From Planctomycetia bacterium (GTDB lineage: Bacteria; Planctomycetota; Brocadiia; Brocadiales; Brocadiaceae): DNA of 64,000 nt. The translations under genes and the position numbers were made by a program. Position 1 is the stretch's first letter. Every line of letters begins with the position of its first letter. Positions 36,516 through 47,232 of the stretch are shown piece by piece. The stretch covers positions 186,001 through 250,000 of the forward strand of contig JABTVC010000002.1 of the NCBI GenBank assembly GCA_015075005.1, in the 5' to 3' direction. The notes under the pieces are model-generated. The model was not told the origin of the DNA and searched no databases. It was given only the letters and a program-made list of their open reading frames with translations.

Positions 36516-38882
36516 ATGGAAAATCCATTAAGCAACAAAGAGCTGGAACTGATAAACGCGTATTGGCGGGCGTGCAATTACCTTTCGGTAGGCATGATCT
36601 ATCTCAAGGACAACCCGCTGCTCAGGAGGCCCCTGAAACCTGAAGATGTGAAGCACCGGCTGCTCGGCCACTGGGGAGCGAGCCCTGCGCTATCTTTCGT
36701 CTGGATACATCTTAACCGGATGATCGTCAAGCACGACCTCAACGTAATCTTCGTGGCCGGGCCTGGCCATGGCGCGCCGGGGGTGCTTGGGCCGGCGTAT
36801 CTCGAAGGTACGTATTCCGAGATATATACGGACAAGAGCGAGGATGCGGAAGGAATGCAGAAATTTTTCAAACAGTTCTCCTTCCCCGGCCATATCGGGA
36901 GTCACGTCACTCCGGAAACCCCCGGCTCCATCCACGAAGGCGGGGAACTTGGCTACAGCCTCTCGCACGCTTACGGCATGGCGCTCGACAACCCGGATAT
37001 CATCGTTTCCTGTGTGGTGGGCGATGGGGAGGCGGAAACCGGGCCACTTGCTACCGCATGGCATTCCAACAAGTTTATTAACCCGGTGCACGACGGCGCG
37101 GTGCTGCCGATCCTGAACCTTAATGGCTACAAGATCGCCAACCCAACGATCCTTGCACGGATCAGCCACCAGGAGTTGGAAGCCTTGTTTGTCGGTTACG
37201 GCTACAAGCCATATTTTGTGGAAGGGAGCGATCCTGTGCAGATGCATCAGAAGATGGCGGCCACCCTGGAAGAGGCAATCGGCGAGATCCGTGCCCATCA
37301 GAAAAAGGCACGGGAATCAAACAATTCCTTCCGGCCGCGCTGGCCCATGATCGTGCTGCGTTCTCCCAAGGGCTGGACCGGCCCGAAGGAGATAAAAGGA
37401 CACAAGGTAGAGGGTTCCTGGCGCTCGCATCAGGTACCCTTTGCCGACGTGCGCAACAATCCGGCGAACTTAAAGCTCCTGGAAGACTGGATGCACAGCT
37501 ACAAGCCCGAAGAGCTGTTTGATGCAAGCGGCAAGCTCATACCCGAACTCAAGGCATTGGCTCCCAAGGGAAGTCGGCGTATAAGCGCCAACCCGCATGC
37601 CAACGGCGGGCTCCTGCGCAAAGAACTCAATCTTCCTGATTTTCGCAAATACGCTGTAGACGTTCCTGCCCGCGGTACGGTGGAATACGAGAACACCAAA
37701 CCTCTCGGCGAGTACCTGCGCGACGTGATGAAGAACAACATGACGAGCTTCCGCGTCTTCGGACCGGACGAAACCGCCTCAAACCGGCTCCAGGCTATCT
37801 ACGAGGTGAGCAAGAAGACATGGATGGCGGATATGTTGCCGGAGGATGCCGACGGCGGCGAGCTTGCTCGTGATGGCCGCGTTATGGAGATGCTTTCCGA
37901 GCACACACTCATCGGCTGGCTGGAAGGGTATCTCCTTACGGGCCGCCACGGGTTTTTTCATACGTATGAGGCCTTTGCCCACGTTATCGATTCCATGTTC
38001 AATCAGCACGCCAAATGGCTGGACATCTGTAAGAACCATGTACCATGGCGGGCCTCGGTCGCTTCCGAGAACATCCTGCTGTCGTCCACGGTCTGGCGCC
38101 AGGATCTCTACGGCGTCTCTCATCAGGCTCCCGGATTCATTGATCTTGTTACCAACAAGGGCCCGTCGGTTACGCGTATCTATCTGCCTCCCGACGCCAA
38201 TACGCTGCTGTCAGTGGCCGACCACTGCCTGCGCAGCACAGACTACATTAACGTCATCGTTGCCGACAAGCAGAAACATCTGCAGTTTACCACCATAGAC
38301 GAGGCGATCGTTCACTGCACCAAGGGCCTTGGCATTTGGGAGAGGGCAAGCACTGATGCGGGCGAGGAGCCTGACGTGATTTTGGCTTCCTGCGGCGACG
38401 TCGCTACCATGGAGGCATTGGCAGCAGCCGCCATCTTGCGCGAGCGGACGCCTGATCTGAAGCTACGCTTCGTCAACGTGGTGGATCTGTTTAAGCTGCA
38501 GCCAGCATCTGAGCATCCACACGGGTCAACGGAGCGCGAGTTCGACAGCCTGTTCACCACGGACAAGCCGATCATCTTTAACTTCCACGGCTATCCGTGG
38601 CTTATCCACAAACTCTCGTACCGATTCAAGGGGCACAATAACATGCACGTGCGTGGCTACAAGGAAAAGGGTAACATCAATACTCCGCTCGAACTGGCGA
38701 TGCTGAACGAAACCTCGCGTTTTCATCTGGTCATCGAAATAATCGACCGGGTACCGAAGTTGCGCACGAAGGCCGCACATGTAAAAGAGCAAATGAAGAA
38801 TGCCCTCATAGACAACCTGAACTATGCGCACGAGCATGGCATCGACCGGCCGGAGATCGTCAACTGGACATGGCCGTATTAA
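36516..38882 (+). CDS. xfp: Phosphoketolase
   Basis: This 788-residue thiamine-diphosphate enzyme splits xylulose-5-P (and in many members fructose-6-P) with phosphate to acetyl-P and glyceraldehyde-3-P (or erythrose-4-P). The N-terminal domain starts [58 protein letters not shown] and the TPP motif [19 protein letters not shown] are all present, and the C-terminal part has [17 protein letters not shown] and GYPWLIHKL. The length fits bacterial Xfp. GGGGAGGG upstream marks the start. It is the first gene of a same-strand cluster with beta-CASP hydrolase, transketolase and the RpiB-Tal-Pgi fusion. Confidence 0.95.
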   Translation: MENPLSNKELELINAYWRACNYLSVGMIYLKDNPLLRRPLKPEDVKHRLLGHWGASPALSFVWIHLNRMIVKHDLNVIFVAGPGHGAPGVLGPAYLEGTYSEIYTDKSEDAEGMQKFFKQFSFPGHIGSHVTPETPGSIHEGGELGYSLSHAYGMALDNPDIIVSCVVGDGEAETGPLATAWHSNKFINPVHDGAVLPILNLNGYKIANPTILARISHQELEALFVGYGYKPYFVEGSDPVQMHQKMAATLEEAIGEIRAHQKKARESNNSFRPRWPMIVLRSPKGWTGPKEIKGHKVEGSWRSHQVPFADVRNNPANLKLLEDWMHSYKPEELFDASGKLIPELKALAPKGSRRISANPHANGGLLRKELNLPDFRKYAVDVPARGTVEYENTKPLGEYLRDVMKNNMTSFRVFGPDETASNRLQAIYEVSKKTWMADMLPEDADGGELARDGRVMEMLSEHTLIGWLEGYLLTGRHGFFHTYEAFAHVIDSMFNQHAKWLDICKNHVPWRASVASENILLSSTVWRQDLYGVSHQAPGFIDLVTNKGPSVTRIYLPPDANTLLSVADHCLRSTDYINVIVADKQKHLQFTTIDEAIVHCTKGLGIWERASTDAGEEPDVILASCGDVATMEALAAAAILRERTPDLKLRFVNVVDLFKLQPASEHPHGSTEREFDSLFTTDKPIIFNFHGYPWLIHKLSYRFKGHNNMHVRGYKEKGNINTPLELAMLNETSRFHLVIEIIDRVPKLRTKAAHVKEQMKNALIDNLNYAHEHGIDRPEIVNWTWPY

Positions 38883-38947
38883 TGTTCGTGTTGCAGGTTG
38901 CGGGCTATTAATCGCACAGTTAAGTCCGGTCTTCGGCGGCTTTTTAT

Positions 38948-38978
38948 CTGTAGAGCGACGAGTCTTGTCGCTCTACAG
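38948..38978. repeat. Dispersed hairpin, CTGTAGAGCGAC family
   Basis: A perfect 12-base stem (CTGTAGAGCGAC at 38948-38959 with GTCGCTCTACAG at 38967-38978) with a 7-base loop lies between the phosphoketolase and beta-CASP genes. It is preceded by TTTTTAT. Related left arms with the same TTTTTATCTG lead-in occur at 45979 and 49710, all in gaps of the same gene cluster. Confidence 0.65.
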
Positions 38979-39017
38979 CTGCAGATTTGAAATTCCTATA
39001 TATTAAGGAGAAAACCG

Positions 39018-40409
39018 GTGAAGATATATTTCCATGGCGCAACGGGCGACGTAACTGGTTCTGCCTATCACGTGAAAACGAAGCACGCGAGCGTGCTGGT
39101 TGATTGCGGATTGTTCCAGGGCGACAAGAAAGAGCGGGCGAAGAATCGCCAACGGGCCAGGCTCGAAAGCGGCAGGCTCGATGCAGTGGTGCTTACCCAC
39201 GCACATCTTGACCATGTGGGCCGCTTGCCATTGCTCACCCAGCGGGGGTATCAGGGCCCGATCTATGCCACTCAGGCGACGTTCGATGTGGCGAGGTTGA
39301 TTCTCCGCGATGCGTTTTATCTCCAAAAAGCGGATATTGAGCGTGAAAACCGAAAAAGAGTGCGCTCTGGGCTGGCCCCACTCGAGCCTCTTTACGAAGA
39401 GAAAGATGTGCTTCGCCTGAAGCCTTTGATCAAGGCGATTGCCTACAATCAGCTGGTTCAAGTCGCGCCGGGTGTTCAGGTACGTTTATTTGATGCCGGG
39501 CATGTGATTGGCTCGGCCAGTGTAGAGCTGACCGTGGAGGAAAACAATAAAAAGAAGGTCGTGGTTTTCTCCGGAGACTTAGGGCCGCGCGGGGCGCCGC
39601 TGCTTAACGATCCCGTTCCCTTTGATCATGCCGATGCGGTTATCATGGAGTCTACTTATGGAGGTCGAAATCATCGGTCGCTGCACGACACCGCTATCGA
39701 GGCACGAAAAATTGTCGCAAAAGCGATCGAATCGAAGGCTAAAATTCTCGTTCCCGTATTTGCCGTAGGGCGGACACAATTGCTGCTCTATCTCCTGGCA
39801 TCGGCATTCCGTAACAAAACGCTGCCGCGGTTTCCGATTTATCTCGACAGCCCGCTTGCGATCGAAGCAACGAAAATTTACGGGAAACACAACGAGCTGT
39901 TCGACCAGGAGGCTCAGGTCATGGTCAAATCCGGCGATCTGAGCGAGAACCTTCAGAGCGTGCGGTTCTGTCCAACCGGCCAGGATTCCAAAGTACTCAA
40001 TGATGTGAAAGGGCCATGCATGATCATGGCCGGCAGCGGCATGTGCACTGGCGGGAGGATCATGCACCATCTGCGGCACAATTTGCACCGGCCGGAGACG
40101 GCCGTCCTGATCGTGGGATTTCAATCGCCCGGCACCCTTGGGCGACAACTTGTGGACGGCGCAAAGTCGGTCTCTATCTTTGACGAGAAAATTGGCGTGC
40201 GCGCATCGATCCACACCATGGGAGGATTCAGCGCCCATGCCGGACAAGACGATCTTCTGAACTGGTTCTCCGCCGTCGCACCTTCACGGCCCCGAATGAT
40301 AATCACCCATGGGGAAAACCAGGCGCGAAAAGCATTTTCAGAACTTATCCGTTCACAGCATGACTTGCAGCCGGAAAGTCCCAATCTGGGCGATATGATA
40401 GAAATTTGA
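39018..40409 (+). CDS. Metallo-beta-lactamase/beta-CASP hydrolase (RNA-specificity type)
   Basis: This 463-residue two-metal hydrolase belongs to the CPSF/RNase J-like beta-CASP group. HAHLDHVGRLP is the H-x-H-x-D-H zinc motif. DAGHVIGSASVEL, VVFSGDLGPRG and ESTYGG supply further ligands. The beta-CASP cap spans about residues 225-390 (SGMCTGGRIMHHL), and HTMGGFSAHAGQDDLL plus the IITHGE ending close the RNA-specificity motif. Known relatives cut RNA. Start is GTG at 39018 with AAGGAG 7 bases before. Its place between xfp and tkt suggests co-transcription with the sugar-phosphate genes; a link in function is unproven. Confidence 0.9.
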   Translation: MKIYFHGATGDVTGSAYHVKTKHASVLVDCGLFQGDKKERAKNRQRARLESGRLDAVVLTHAHLDHVGRLPLLTQRGYQGPIYATQATFDVARLILRDAFYLQKADIERENRKRVRSGLAPLEPLYEEKDVLRLKPLIKAIAYNQLVQVAPGVQVRLFDAGHVIGSASVELTVEENNKKKVVVFSGDLGPRGAPLLNDPVPFDHADAVIMESTYGGRNHRSLHDTAIEARKIVAKAIESKAKILVPVFAVGRTQLLLYLLASAFRNKTLPRFPIYLDSPLAIEATKIYGKHNELFDQEAQVMVKSGDLSENLQSVRFCPTGQDSKVLNDVKGPCMIMAGSGMCTGGRIMHHLRHNLHRPETAVLIVGFQSPGTLGRQLVDGAKSVSIFDEKIGVRASIHTMGGFSAHAGQDDLLNWFSAVAPSRPRMIITHGENQARKAFSELIRSQHDLQPESPNLGDMIEI

Positions 40410-40437
40410 ATTAGAGCGGTGAAGAGAGGATATGAAA

Positions 40438-42507
40438 ATGATGAATAAGACAATCGATGAGTTGTGCGTTAACACCATCCGTACGCTGGCGATGGATGCC
40501 GTGCAGCAGGCAAACTCAGGCCATCCGGGAACGCCGATGGCGATGGCGCCGGTGGTTTATTGTCTGTGGCAACACTTTTTGCGCTTTGATCCCAGCCATC
40601 CAATCTGGCCCGACCGTGACCGCTTCGTGTTGTCGGTCGGTCACGCTTCCATGCTGCTCTACGCCATGCTCCACTTGACCGGGGCGAAAACGGTCAACCC
40701 AAAATATGAAACTCTCGGACATTTATCCGTGACGCTGGAGGACATCAAGCGCTTTCGGCAACTTGACAGCAAATGCCCAGGCCACCCGGAATACCGCTGG
40801 ACTTCTGGTGTTGAGACGACCACGGGTCCACTGGGACAAGGGGTCGCGACGAGTGTCGGTATGGCCATCGCCGAGCGCTGGCTTGCCAGCTACTTCAATC
40901 GCCCTGGGTTTCGCCTGTTCGACTATGACATTTATGCCCTGTGCGGCGACGGCTGCATGATGGAAGGGATCTCCGGCGAGGCCGCATCATTGGCAGGGCA
41001 CCTCAAGCTCGCCAACCTGTGTTGGATCTACGACAACAACCACATCACCATAGAGGGAAGCACGGCGTTGGCTTACAGCGATGACGTGGCCACGCGCTTT
41101 ATCGGTTACGGCTGGAACATCACGCGGGTGGGTGACGCCAACGATTTGGAGATGCTTGATCGCGCTTTTACAACATTCAAAAATACGACCGATCGGCCGA
41201 CCTTGATTATCGTCGATAGCCACATCGCCTACGGCTCTCCTAATAAACAAGATACCAGCACCGCCCATGGGGAACCGTTGGGCAAGGAAGAAATCAAGCT
41301 GGCCAAGCGCCATTACGGCTGGCCGGAAGACGCTGACTTCCTCGTCCCAGAAGGGGTGCGCGAGCATTTCCAGGCGGGCATCGGCGCACGCGGACAGGCG
41401 CTGCGTGACGACTGGTGGGCCATGTTTGAAGAGTATCGACGCCAGTTTCCGGAACTCGCCGATCATGCGTACCGTATGCTGCGGCGCGAACTGCCGGAAG
41501 GCTGGAACAAAGGATTGCCGGTGTTTCCCGCGGACAGTAAAGGTGTTGCAACCCGGGACGCGTCGGGCCAGGCGCTGAACGTGCTTGCCAGGAACCTGCC
41601 CTGGATGCTTGGCGGTTCGGCGGATCTCGGGCCCTCATGCAAGACGCGCCTGACCTTTGAAGGCGCTGGGGATTTCAGTGCTGAGAATCCCGCCGGACGG
41701 AATCTCCACTTTGGTATCCGGGAGCATGCCATGGGCGCTATTCTCAATGGTTTGTCCCTGTCGAAGATTCGACCATATGGATCGGGGTTCTTGATCTTCA
41801 GCGACTATGCTCGACCGGCCATTCGTTTGAGCGCGCTGATGGAATTACCGGTGACCCATATTTTCACGCATGATTCGATCGGAGTGGGGGAAGACGGGCC
41901 AACACACCAACCGGTGGAACAGCTAACGTCCCTGCGCGCCATCCCCGGGTTAGTCACCCTGAGACCGGCCGACGCCAACGAGACGGTTGAAGCCTGGCAC
42001 GTGATCATGCAATTCCGCCATAAACCGGTAGCCTTGATTTTATCCCGGCAAGCGCTTCCCGACGCTGGACCGCGCGAAATACGCTGCCGCGGAGGGCGTG
42101 CGGCGCGGTGCGTATGTTCTCGCGGATGCCGATGACGGTAACCCTGAAGTGCTGTTGTTGGCCACCGGCAGTGAAGTCTCGATCTGCATAGAGGCGTATG
42201 AAAGCTCAAAGCCCAGGGGACCAAAGCCCGGGTGGTGAGCATGCCGTCCTGGGAAATTTTCGAGCACTATTGTTGCGAACATCCTGAGTATCGCGAGCAG
42301 GTTCTGCCGGAGTCGGTCACTGCGCGTGTCTCGGTGGAAAAGGCGTCGACCCTTGGCTGGGCACGCTATGTTGGCAGCAGCGGCCATAGCATCGGCATGA
42401 AGACTTTCGGGGCGTCGGCGCCGCTTAAAGAATTGCAGAAGAAGTTCGGCTTTACCCCAGAAAACATTATCGTGGCAGCCAAGGAGCAAATCGCTAAAGC
42501 GAGGTGA
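40438..42507 (+). CDS. tkt: Transketolase, two homopolymer frame breaks near the 3' end
   Basis: This thiamine-diphosphate enzyme of the pentose phosphate pathway moves two-carbon units between sugar phosphates. The intact part has NTIRTLAMDAVQQANSGHPGTPM, the GPLGQGVATSVGMA loop, the TPP motif GDGCMMEGISGEAASLAGH, GGSADLGPS and FTHDSIGVGEDGPTHQPVEQL. One extra C at 42058-42060 ends the long frame early at 42135. One missing A at 42201-42203 shifts it back, after which SMPSWEIFE to the end (IAAKEQIAKAR-like) is intact. With both corrected the protein is about 689 residues. The start is placed at 40438, 8 bases after GAGAGG; an ATG also lies at 40432. The stop is 3 bases before the next gene. 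Confidence 0.88.
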
Positions 42508-42510
42508 ACT

Positions 42511-45500
42511 ATGCGTGTTGTGATAGGTTCAGATCATGCTGGATTCGAGCTGAAGGAGGCGTTGAAAGCCTTTTTGGCCGAGAAACATTACGAGGTACTC
42601 GATGTGGGCACCTACAGCAAAGACCCCGTGGACTATTCCGATTACGCCGAAGCCGTCGGCACAGCCCTGCGTGAATACCGGGTCGAGCGCGGCATCCTCC
42701 TCTGCGGCAGCGGCGTCGGGGCATCGATGGCCGCGAACAGGATTCCCGGGATTCGCGCAGGGCTGTGCCATGACACGTACTCGGCGCACCAGGGAGTGGA
42801 GCACGACGGTATGAATGTGCTGGTGCTCGGAGGTCGTGTGGTGGGCATTGAACTCGCACGCGAGCTGATTAGCGCGTTCTTAAACGCCAAATTCACAGAG
42901 GAAGGGCGTCATCTGCGCCGGCTTGCCAAGATGACGGCGCTGGAGAACCGGCTGCGCGCACTGCAAGTCTTCGGTCAGTCGGTTTGGCTCGATTATATAC
43001 GCCGCAGCTTGATCACGAGCGGTGAGTTGCGTCACCTGATCGATGAAGATGGTTTACGGGGCGTGACCTCTAATCCGGCGATTTTCGAAAAAGCCGTCGC
43101 AGGCAGCACCGATTACCGGGAGGTTTTCGAAACACCTGAGGCGCGGATGGCGGACGCAAAGACGCTCTATGAAAAAATCGCAGTCCGCGATATTCAAGAC
43201 ACCGCAGATGAGCTGCGCCCCGTGTACGAGGAGACCATGAGGCGCGACGGGTATGTAAGTTTGGAGGTATCGCCATTCCTTGCACACGACACGGCGGGTA
43301 CCCTGGACGAAGCCAGGCGATTATGGAAGGCGGTGGGGCGTGATAATCTGATGATTAAAATTCCTGCTACAACGAAGGGAATTCCCGCTATCTATCAACT
43401 TATCAGCGAGGGCATCAATGTCAATGTGACGCTGCTTTTTGCTTTGGAGGTTTACGAGCAGGTGGCGGAAGCGTACATGGCGGGGCTGGAGAACTTTGCC
43501 TCCCGCGGCGGTGATCTGAAGCGGGTGGCCAGCGTTGCCAGTTTCTTTATTAGCCGGATTGATACTGCAATCGATACGCTCATTGCAGCACAGTTGCAGG
43601 CAACGAAGAATGCAAGAGAGGAGGGCCTCCTGCGTGGTCTTACCGGCAAGGTGGCGATTGCTAATGCCAAGCTTACTTATCAGCGTTACCAGGAACTTTT
43701 CAGCGGCCCGCGCTGGCAAGCGCTGGCCGGCAAGGGCGCACAAACGCAGCGTTTGTTATGGGCCAGCACGAGCGCAAAGAATCCTAACTATCGCGATGTG
43801 TTATACGTAGAAGAGCTTATCGGGCCCGATACCGTTAACACGATTCCGCCCGCGACCTTTGAGGCGTTTCGCGACCACGGACGTCCCCGCGCGAGCCTCA
43901 CGGAAGACGTCGATTGCGCCGTTGATGTTATGTCCACGCTCGCCGAAGCCGGAATTTCCATGAAAGACACGGCTAACACGTTGCTTGCGGAGGGGGTGCA
44001 GATCTTTTCGGATGCCTTCGACAAGTTGCTGGCAGCGGTAAAAAAGCAAAGCAAGGAGGCGGGAGCGGGAAAAATCAATCGGCTGACTTACCAACTGCCC
44101 GAGCCCCTGGCCGTTGCGGTGAAAGTTTCGTTGGCGGAGTGGAGCGCGCAGGGCAAGGTGAGAAAGCTCTGGGGCCGGGACGCGTCGTTGTGGACCGGTA
44201 AAGACGAAGCGCAGTGGCTCGGCTGGCTCGGCATCACCAACGACCAGTTAGCCCATATCCAGCGCTTGATCCAAATTACCGAAGTAGCCAAGAGCGCCGG
44301 CTTCTCCCATGTCCTCTTGTTAGGCATGGGCGGTTCGAGCCTCTGTTCTGAAGTGATGAAGATGACCTTTGGTCATATCAGCGGGTTTCCGGAACTTCAC
44401 GTGCTCGATTCGATCGACCCCGCCCAAGTGAAAGCCTTCGAATACAAAGTCGATCTGAAAAACACGCTTTTTATCGTATCGAGTAAATCGGGCTCGACCA
44501 TCGAGCCCAATATGTTTAAGCAGTATTTCTTCGACCTGGTCACGCAACTCGTTGGCGCGAAAGAAGCCGGCAGGCGCTTTCTTGCCATCACCGATCCCGG
44601 CTCCAGGATGCAGCAGGTTGCCGAAAGCGATGGCTTTCGGCACGTCTTCTTCGGCTGGCCGAATATCGGCGGGCGCTACTCGGCGCTCTCCGACTTTGGG
44701 TTAGTTCCTGCAGCCATTATGGGAGTGGATGTGGCGAAGTTTTTGGACAGGACAGAGGAGATGGTCTATGCCTGCATGCCGTCGGTTCCGGTTGCAGAAA
44801 ATCCCGGTGTCGTGCTCGGCACCATCCTCGGTGTAGCTGCGAATAGATTCGGCCGGGACAAAGTTACGATTATTACTTCGCCGGACATTTACGATCTTGG
44901 CGCATGGTTGGAGCAACTGCTGGCTGCATCAACGGGGAAAGAGGGTAAAGGGTTGATACCTATCGATCGCGAGGGGCCCGGCAAGCCCGATGTGTATGGC
45001 AGCGACCGCCTGTTTGTCTCTGTGAGACTGCTGTCGGCGCCGGGTGCGGCGCAGGACCAATCGGTGGAAGAGCTGGAAAAGGCCGGACACCCTGTTGTGC
45101 GCATCACGTTAGACGATCCTTACGACCTGGGAGAGGAATTTTTCCGCTGGGAGATAGCGACCGCAGTGGCCGGTTCCATCCTCGGCATTAACCCGTTTGA
45201 TCAACCGGATGTGGAAGCGGGCAAGGCCGCAACGCGAAAGTTGGCCGTCGAGTACGAAAGAAACGGGACGTTGCCCGAAGAGATACCGATCTTTACAGGA
45301 GAGGGAATTAAGCTATTTACGGACGAGAAGAATGCAGGCGTATTAACGAAGACAGTGAACGATGATCAAACGTTGGCGGGGTATCTCAGGGCGCATCTGA
45401 ACCGGCTCGGAGCGGGCGACTATTTTGCGCTTCTCGCCTATATAGAGATGAACGAAACGTACGACCGGGCGTTACAGGCGATGCGTCAGGGCGTTCGCGA

Positions 45501-45801
45501 TGCCAAGCGCATCGCCACGTGCCTGCAATTTGGACCGCGATTCCTCCACTCGACAGGGCAGGCATACAAGGGTGGGCCGAATACGGGTGTTTTCCTGCAG
45601 ATCACGTGCGATGACGCTGTCGATCTGCCCGTGCCGGGACAGAAATATACGTTTGGTGTCATCAAGGCTGCCCAGGCACGAGGTGATTTTCAGGTACTGG
45701 TGGAGCGAGATCGCCGCGCCTTGCACGCTCATCTTGGAGCGGATGTCATCTCTGGCCTGGCTACGTTGCAAAAAGCTGTTAATGAGGCGCTGGTGTCGTA
45801 A
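42511..45801 (+). CDS. Trifunctional fusion: ribose-5-P isomerase B, transaldolase, glucose-6-P isomerase
   Basis: One 1096-residue frame joins three pentose-phosphate/glycolytic enzymes. Residues 1-150 are Rpi[10 protein letters not shown] with D8-H9, [13 protein letters not shown] with C65, and [13 protein letters not shown]. Residues about 151-515 are transaldolase: [25 protein letters not shown], and the Schiff-base K283 in [12 protein letters not shown]. Residues about 525-1096 are a phosphoglucose-isomerase domain: [45 protein letters not shown] and a C-terminal catalytic-lysine region. Tal-Pgi fusions are known; the added N-terminal RpiB makes a triple. The ATG lies 3 bases after the tkt stop with GAGGTGA as ribosome site, so translation is coupled. 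Confidence 0.93.
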   Translation: MRVVIGSDHAGFELKEALKAFLAEKHYEVLDVGTYSKDPVDYSDYAEAVGTALREYRVERGILLCGSGVGASMAANRIPGIRAGLCHDTYSAHQGVEHDGMNVLVLGGRVVGIELARELISAFLNAKFTEEGRHLRRLAKMTALENRLRALQVFGQSVWLDYIRRSLITSGELRHLIDEDGLRGVTSNPAIFEKAVAGSTDYREVFETPEARMADAKTLYEKIAVRDIQDTADELRPVYEETMRRDGYVSLEVSPFLAHDTAGTLDEARRLWKAVGRDNLMIKIPATTKGIPAIYQLISEGINVNVTLLFALEVYEQVAEAYMAGLENFASRGGDLKRVASVASFFISRIDTAIDTLIAAQLQATKNAREEGLLRGLTGKVAIANAKLTYQRYQELFSGPRWQALAGKGAQTQRLLWASTSAKNPNYRDVLYVEELIGPDTVNTIPPATFEAFRDHGRPRASLTEDVDCAVDVMSTLAEAGISMKDTANTLLAEGVQIFSDAFDKLLAAVKKQSKEAGAGKINRLTYQLPEPLAVAVKVSLAEWSAQGKVRKLWGRDASLWTGKDEAQWLGWLGITNDQLAHIQRLIQITEVAKSAGFSHVLLLGMGGSSLCSEVMKMTFGHISGFPELHVLDSIDPAQVKAFEYKVDLKNTLFIVSSKSGSTIEPNMFKQYFFDLVTQLVGAKEAGRRFLAITDPGSRMQQVAESDGFRHVFFGWPNIGGRYSALSDFGLVPAAIMGVDVAKFLDRTEEMVYACMPSVPVAENPGVVLGTILGVAANRFGRDKVTIITSPDIYDLGAWLEQLLAASTGKEGKGLIPIDREGPGKPDVYGSDRLFVSVRLLSAPGAAQDQSVEELEKAGHPVVRITLDDPYDLGEEFFRWEIATAVAGSILGINPFDQPDVEAGKAATRKLAVEYERNGTLPEEIPIFTGEGIKLFTDEKNAGVLTKTVNDDQTLAGYLRAHLNRLGAGDYFALLAYIEMNETYDRALQAMRQGVRDAKRIATCLQFGPRFLHSTGQAYKGGPNTGVFLQITCDDAVDLPVPGQKYTFGVIKAAQARGDFQVLVERDRRALHAHLGADVISGLATLQKAVNEALVS

Positions 45802-46140
45802 CGGGGGGTGCATTCCCGGTTTTTTGTAAATCGGGTTACCTGGGTTGGGTGGGAATCGCCCGCCAAACAGCACGAACTCGTTCGCGTTGCCTGTTTTTTG
45901 GCGGGCGATGCCCACCCTACTCCATATGGCGAGACACGTCTTGCCGTCACAATTTTATAAGATGAACTCATTTTTTATCTGCAGAGCGACGCTGCTCGCC
46001 GTTCTGCAACTGCAGCTTTGGAATCCCTTAACATCGGTTGGGTTCGCAGGGACACGGCGCTCCGTGTCCCAACGATGTATGAGAATTCCACTATCGAATA
46101 TCGAACATGGAATATTGACAGGAAGGAGATACGAATCGAA
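45802..46140. repeat. Gap with two hairpin repeats
   Basis: There is no gene. A degraded member of the CTGTAGAGCGAC hairpin family lies at 45979-46008 (CTGCAGAGCGAC...CGTTCTGCA). A stronger hairpin lies at 46031-46078: outer arms ACATCG/CGATGT and an inner perfect 9-base stem GGGACACGG/CCGTGTCCC around CGCT. The second just precedes the LOG-family gene and could affect its transcript, though it has no T-run. Confidence 0.5.
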
Positions 46141-46863
46141 ATGAGTAAAATTAAATCCACTGAGAAGAAATCCGATTTGATCAGTCTGGCCGATGAGGAA
46201 GGAGTGAAGCAAGTTCTCGCGAGCACACTCCTCGGCCTTTGGGACGTCGTCAACAATCTTACACGGCTCAAGCCATCCCGGCGCGACCACTACCGTGTGA
46301 CGATCTTTGGCTCAGCTCGCGCAAAGGCGGGAACGTTTGGCTACCAGGAGACCAAACGGCTGGCCGCCGCCCTAGCCGAAATGGGCTGCGATATTATAAC
46401 CGGTGGCGGTCCAGGGCTGATGCAGGCTGCCAACGAAGGAGCGGCTACATCGCCGGAACGTGCCAAGTCCGTTGGTATCCGGGTTGAGTTACCCTTTGAA
46501 CAGGAAGTCAATGCGTTCGTTACCCAGGCATTTGAGCATCGGACCTTTTTTACGCGCCTGCACCAGTTTGTGCTCACCTCCGACGCTTTTATCGTCGCGC
46601 CGGGAGGAATAGGCACGGTACTGGAAACTATGATGATTTGGCAGCTGCTGCAGGTCCGTCATCTTGAGAACACACCTTTGATTCTCGTGGGTAAAATGTG
46701 GCCCGGCCTCATCGAATGGGCACGCAGCTCCATGCTCTCTGCCGACACCCCTCTGGCTAACGCCGATGACATGACGATCCCGCGCTGCGTGGCGAATGCC
46801 GATGAAGCAATCGCACTCGTCCGCGAATATCATCAGGTTTGGCTGTCTGGACAACATGGGTGA
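46141..46863 (+). CDS. LOG family protein (Rossmann-fold, nucleotide phosphoribohydrolase-like)
   Basis: The 240-residue protein has the LOG/TIGR00730 marks: YRVTIFGSARAK, GCDIITGGGPGLMQAANEGA, a middle arginine region VELPFEQEVN and FFTRLHQFVLTSDAFIVAPGGIGTVLE, which contains the PGGxGTxxE motif. Family members release ribose-5-phosphate from nucleoside monophosphates (the cytokinin-activating LOG enzymes and bacterial YgdH/PpnN). That would feed the pentose-phosphate enzymes next door; this is an inference. The ATG at 46141 is preferred, with GAAGGAGAT about 13 bases upstream. The frame remains open upstream to 46018 without a ribosome site. Confidence 0.85.
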   Translation: MSKIKSTEKKSDLISLADEEGVKQVLASTLLGLWDVVNNLTRLKPSRRDHYRVTIFGSARAKAGTFGYQETKRLAAALAEMGCDIITGGGPGLMQAANEGAATSPERAKSVGIRVELPFEQEVNAFVTQAFEHRTFFTRLHQFVLTSDAFIVAPGGIGTVLETMMIWQLLQVRHLENTPLILVGKMWPGLIEWARSSMLSADTPLANADDMTIPRCVANADEAIALVREYHQVWLSGQHG

Positions 46864-47232
46864 TATGAGCCCTGCGTCTGAACCTGCGAAGGATAAACGT
46901 GTGGCAAGCGATGCCCCCGCCAAGCCTCTGTTTTCTTCGGTGCCAATGAAATCTTTCCTTATCTCCCTAACCCGAACGGGTTGGAAAAGACAAAATCAGA
47001 AGCTCGAAATTCGTGAGGTAACCCTGTCAGGGTTACCTATGAAAATATTAAAAATACTTGATTCCTTTTCATTTTTGCATTACTATCGCTTCAACGTGAA
47101 AAAGTAATTTTCTATCATGTGTACCTGCGTAATCGCTCGCACGATGTTTTTGTTTGCAACCATCGCGTCCGGGCAATCTCCCGAACCCGGCAAAATTGCC
47201 GCGATTACTGAAACAAACAAGAGGACATAGTC
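46864..47232. other. Gap with a palindrome between LOG and acetate-kinase fusion
   Basis: A frame from the ATG at 46865 (MSPASEPAKDKRVASDAP and onward) runs to 47107 but passes through repeat sequence, so it is probably not a gene. The repeat part includes CCCGAACGGGTTGGAAAAGACAAAAT (from about 46973, matching 49724 onward) and a perfect 23-base palindrome at 47016-47038 built on AGGTAACCCTG. Confidence 0.45.

Noticed and set aside
36690..37298. A 202-codon minus-strand open frame inside phosphoketolase
   Set aside because: It is a shadow of xfp, whose TPP motif and length are complete.
39579..40247. A 222-codon minus-strand open frame
   Set aside because: It is antisense to the beta-CASP hydrolase and shows no family features.
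46865..47107. A short gene after the LOG gene (MSPASEPAKDKRVASD and onward)
   Set aside because: The frame runs through two dispersed repeats and has no recognisable domain or ribosome site.
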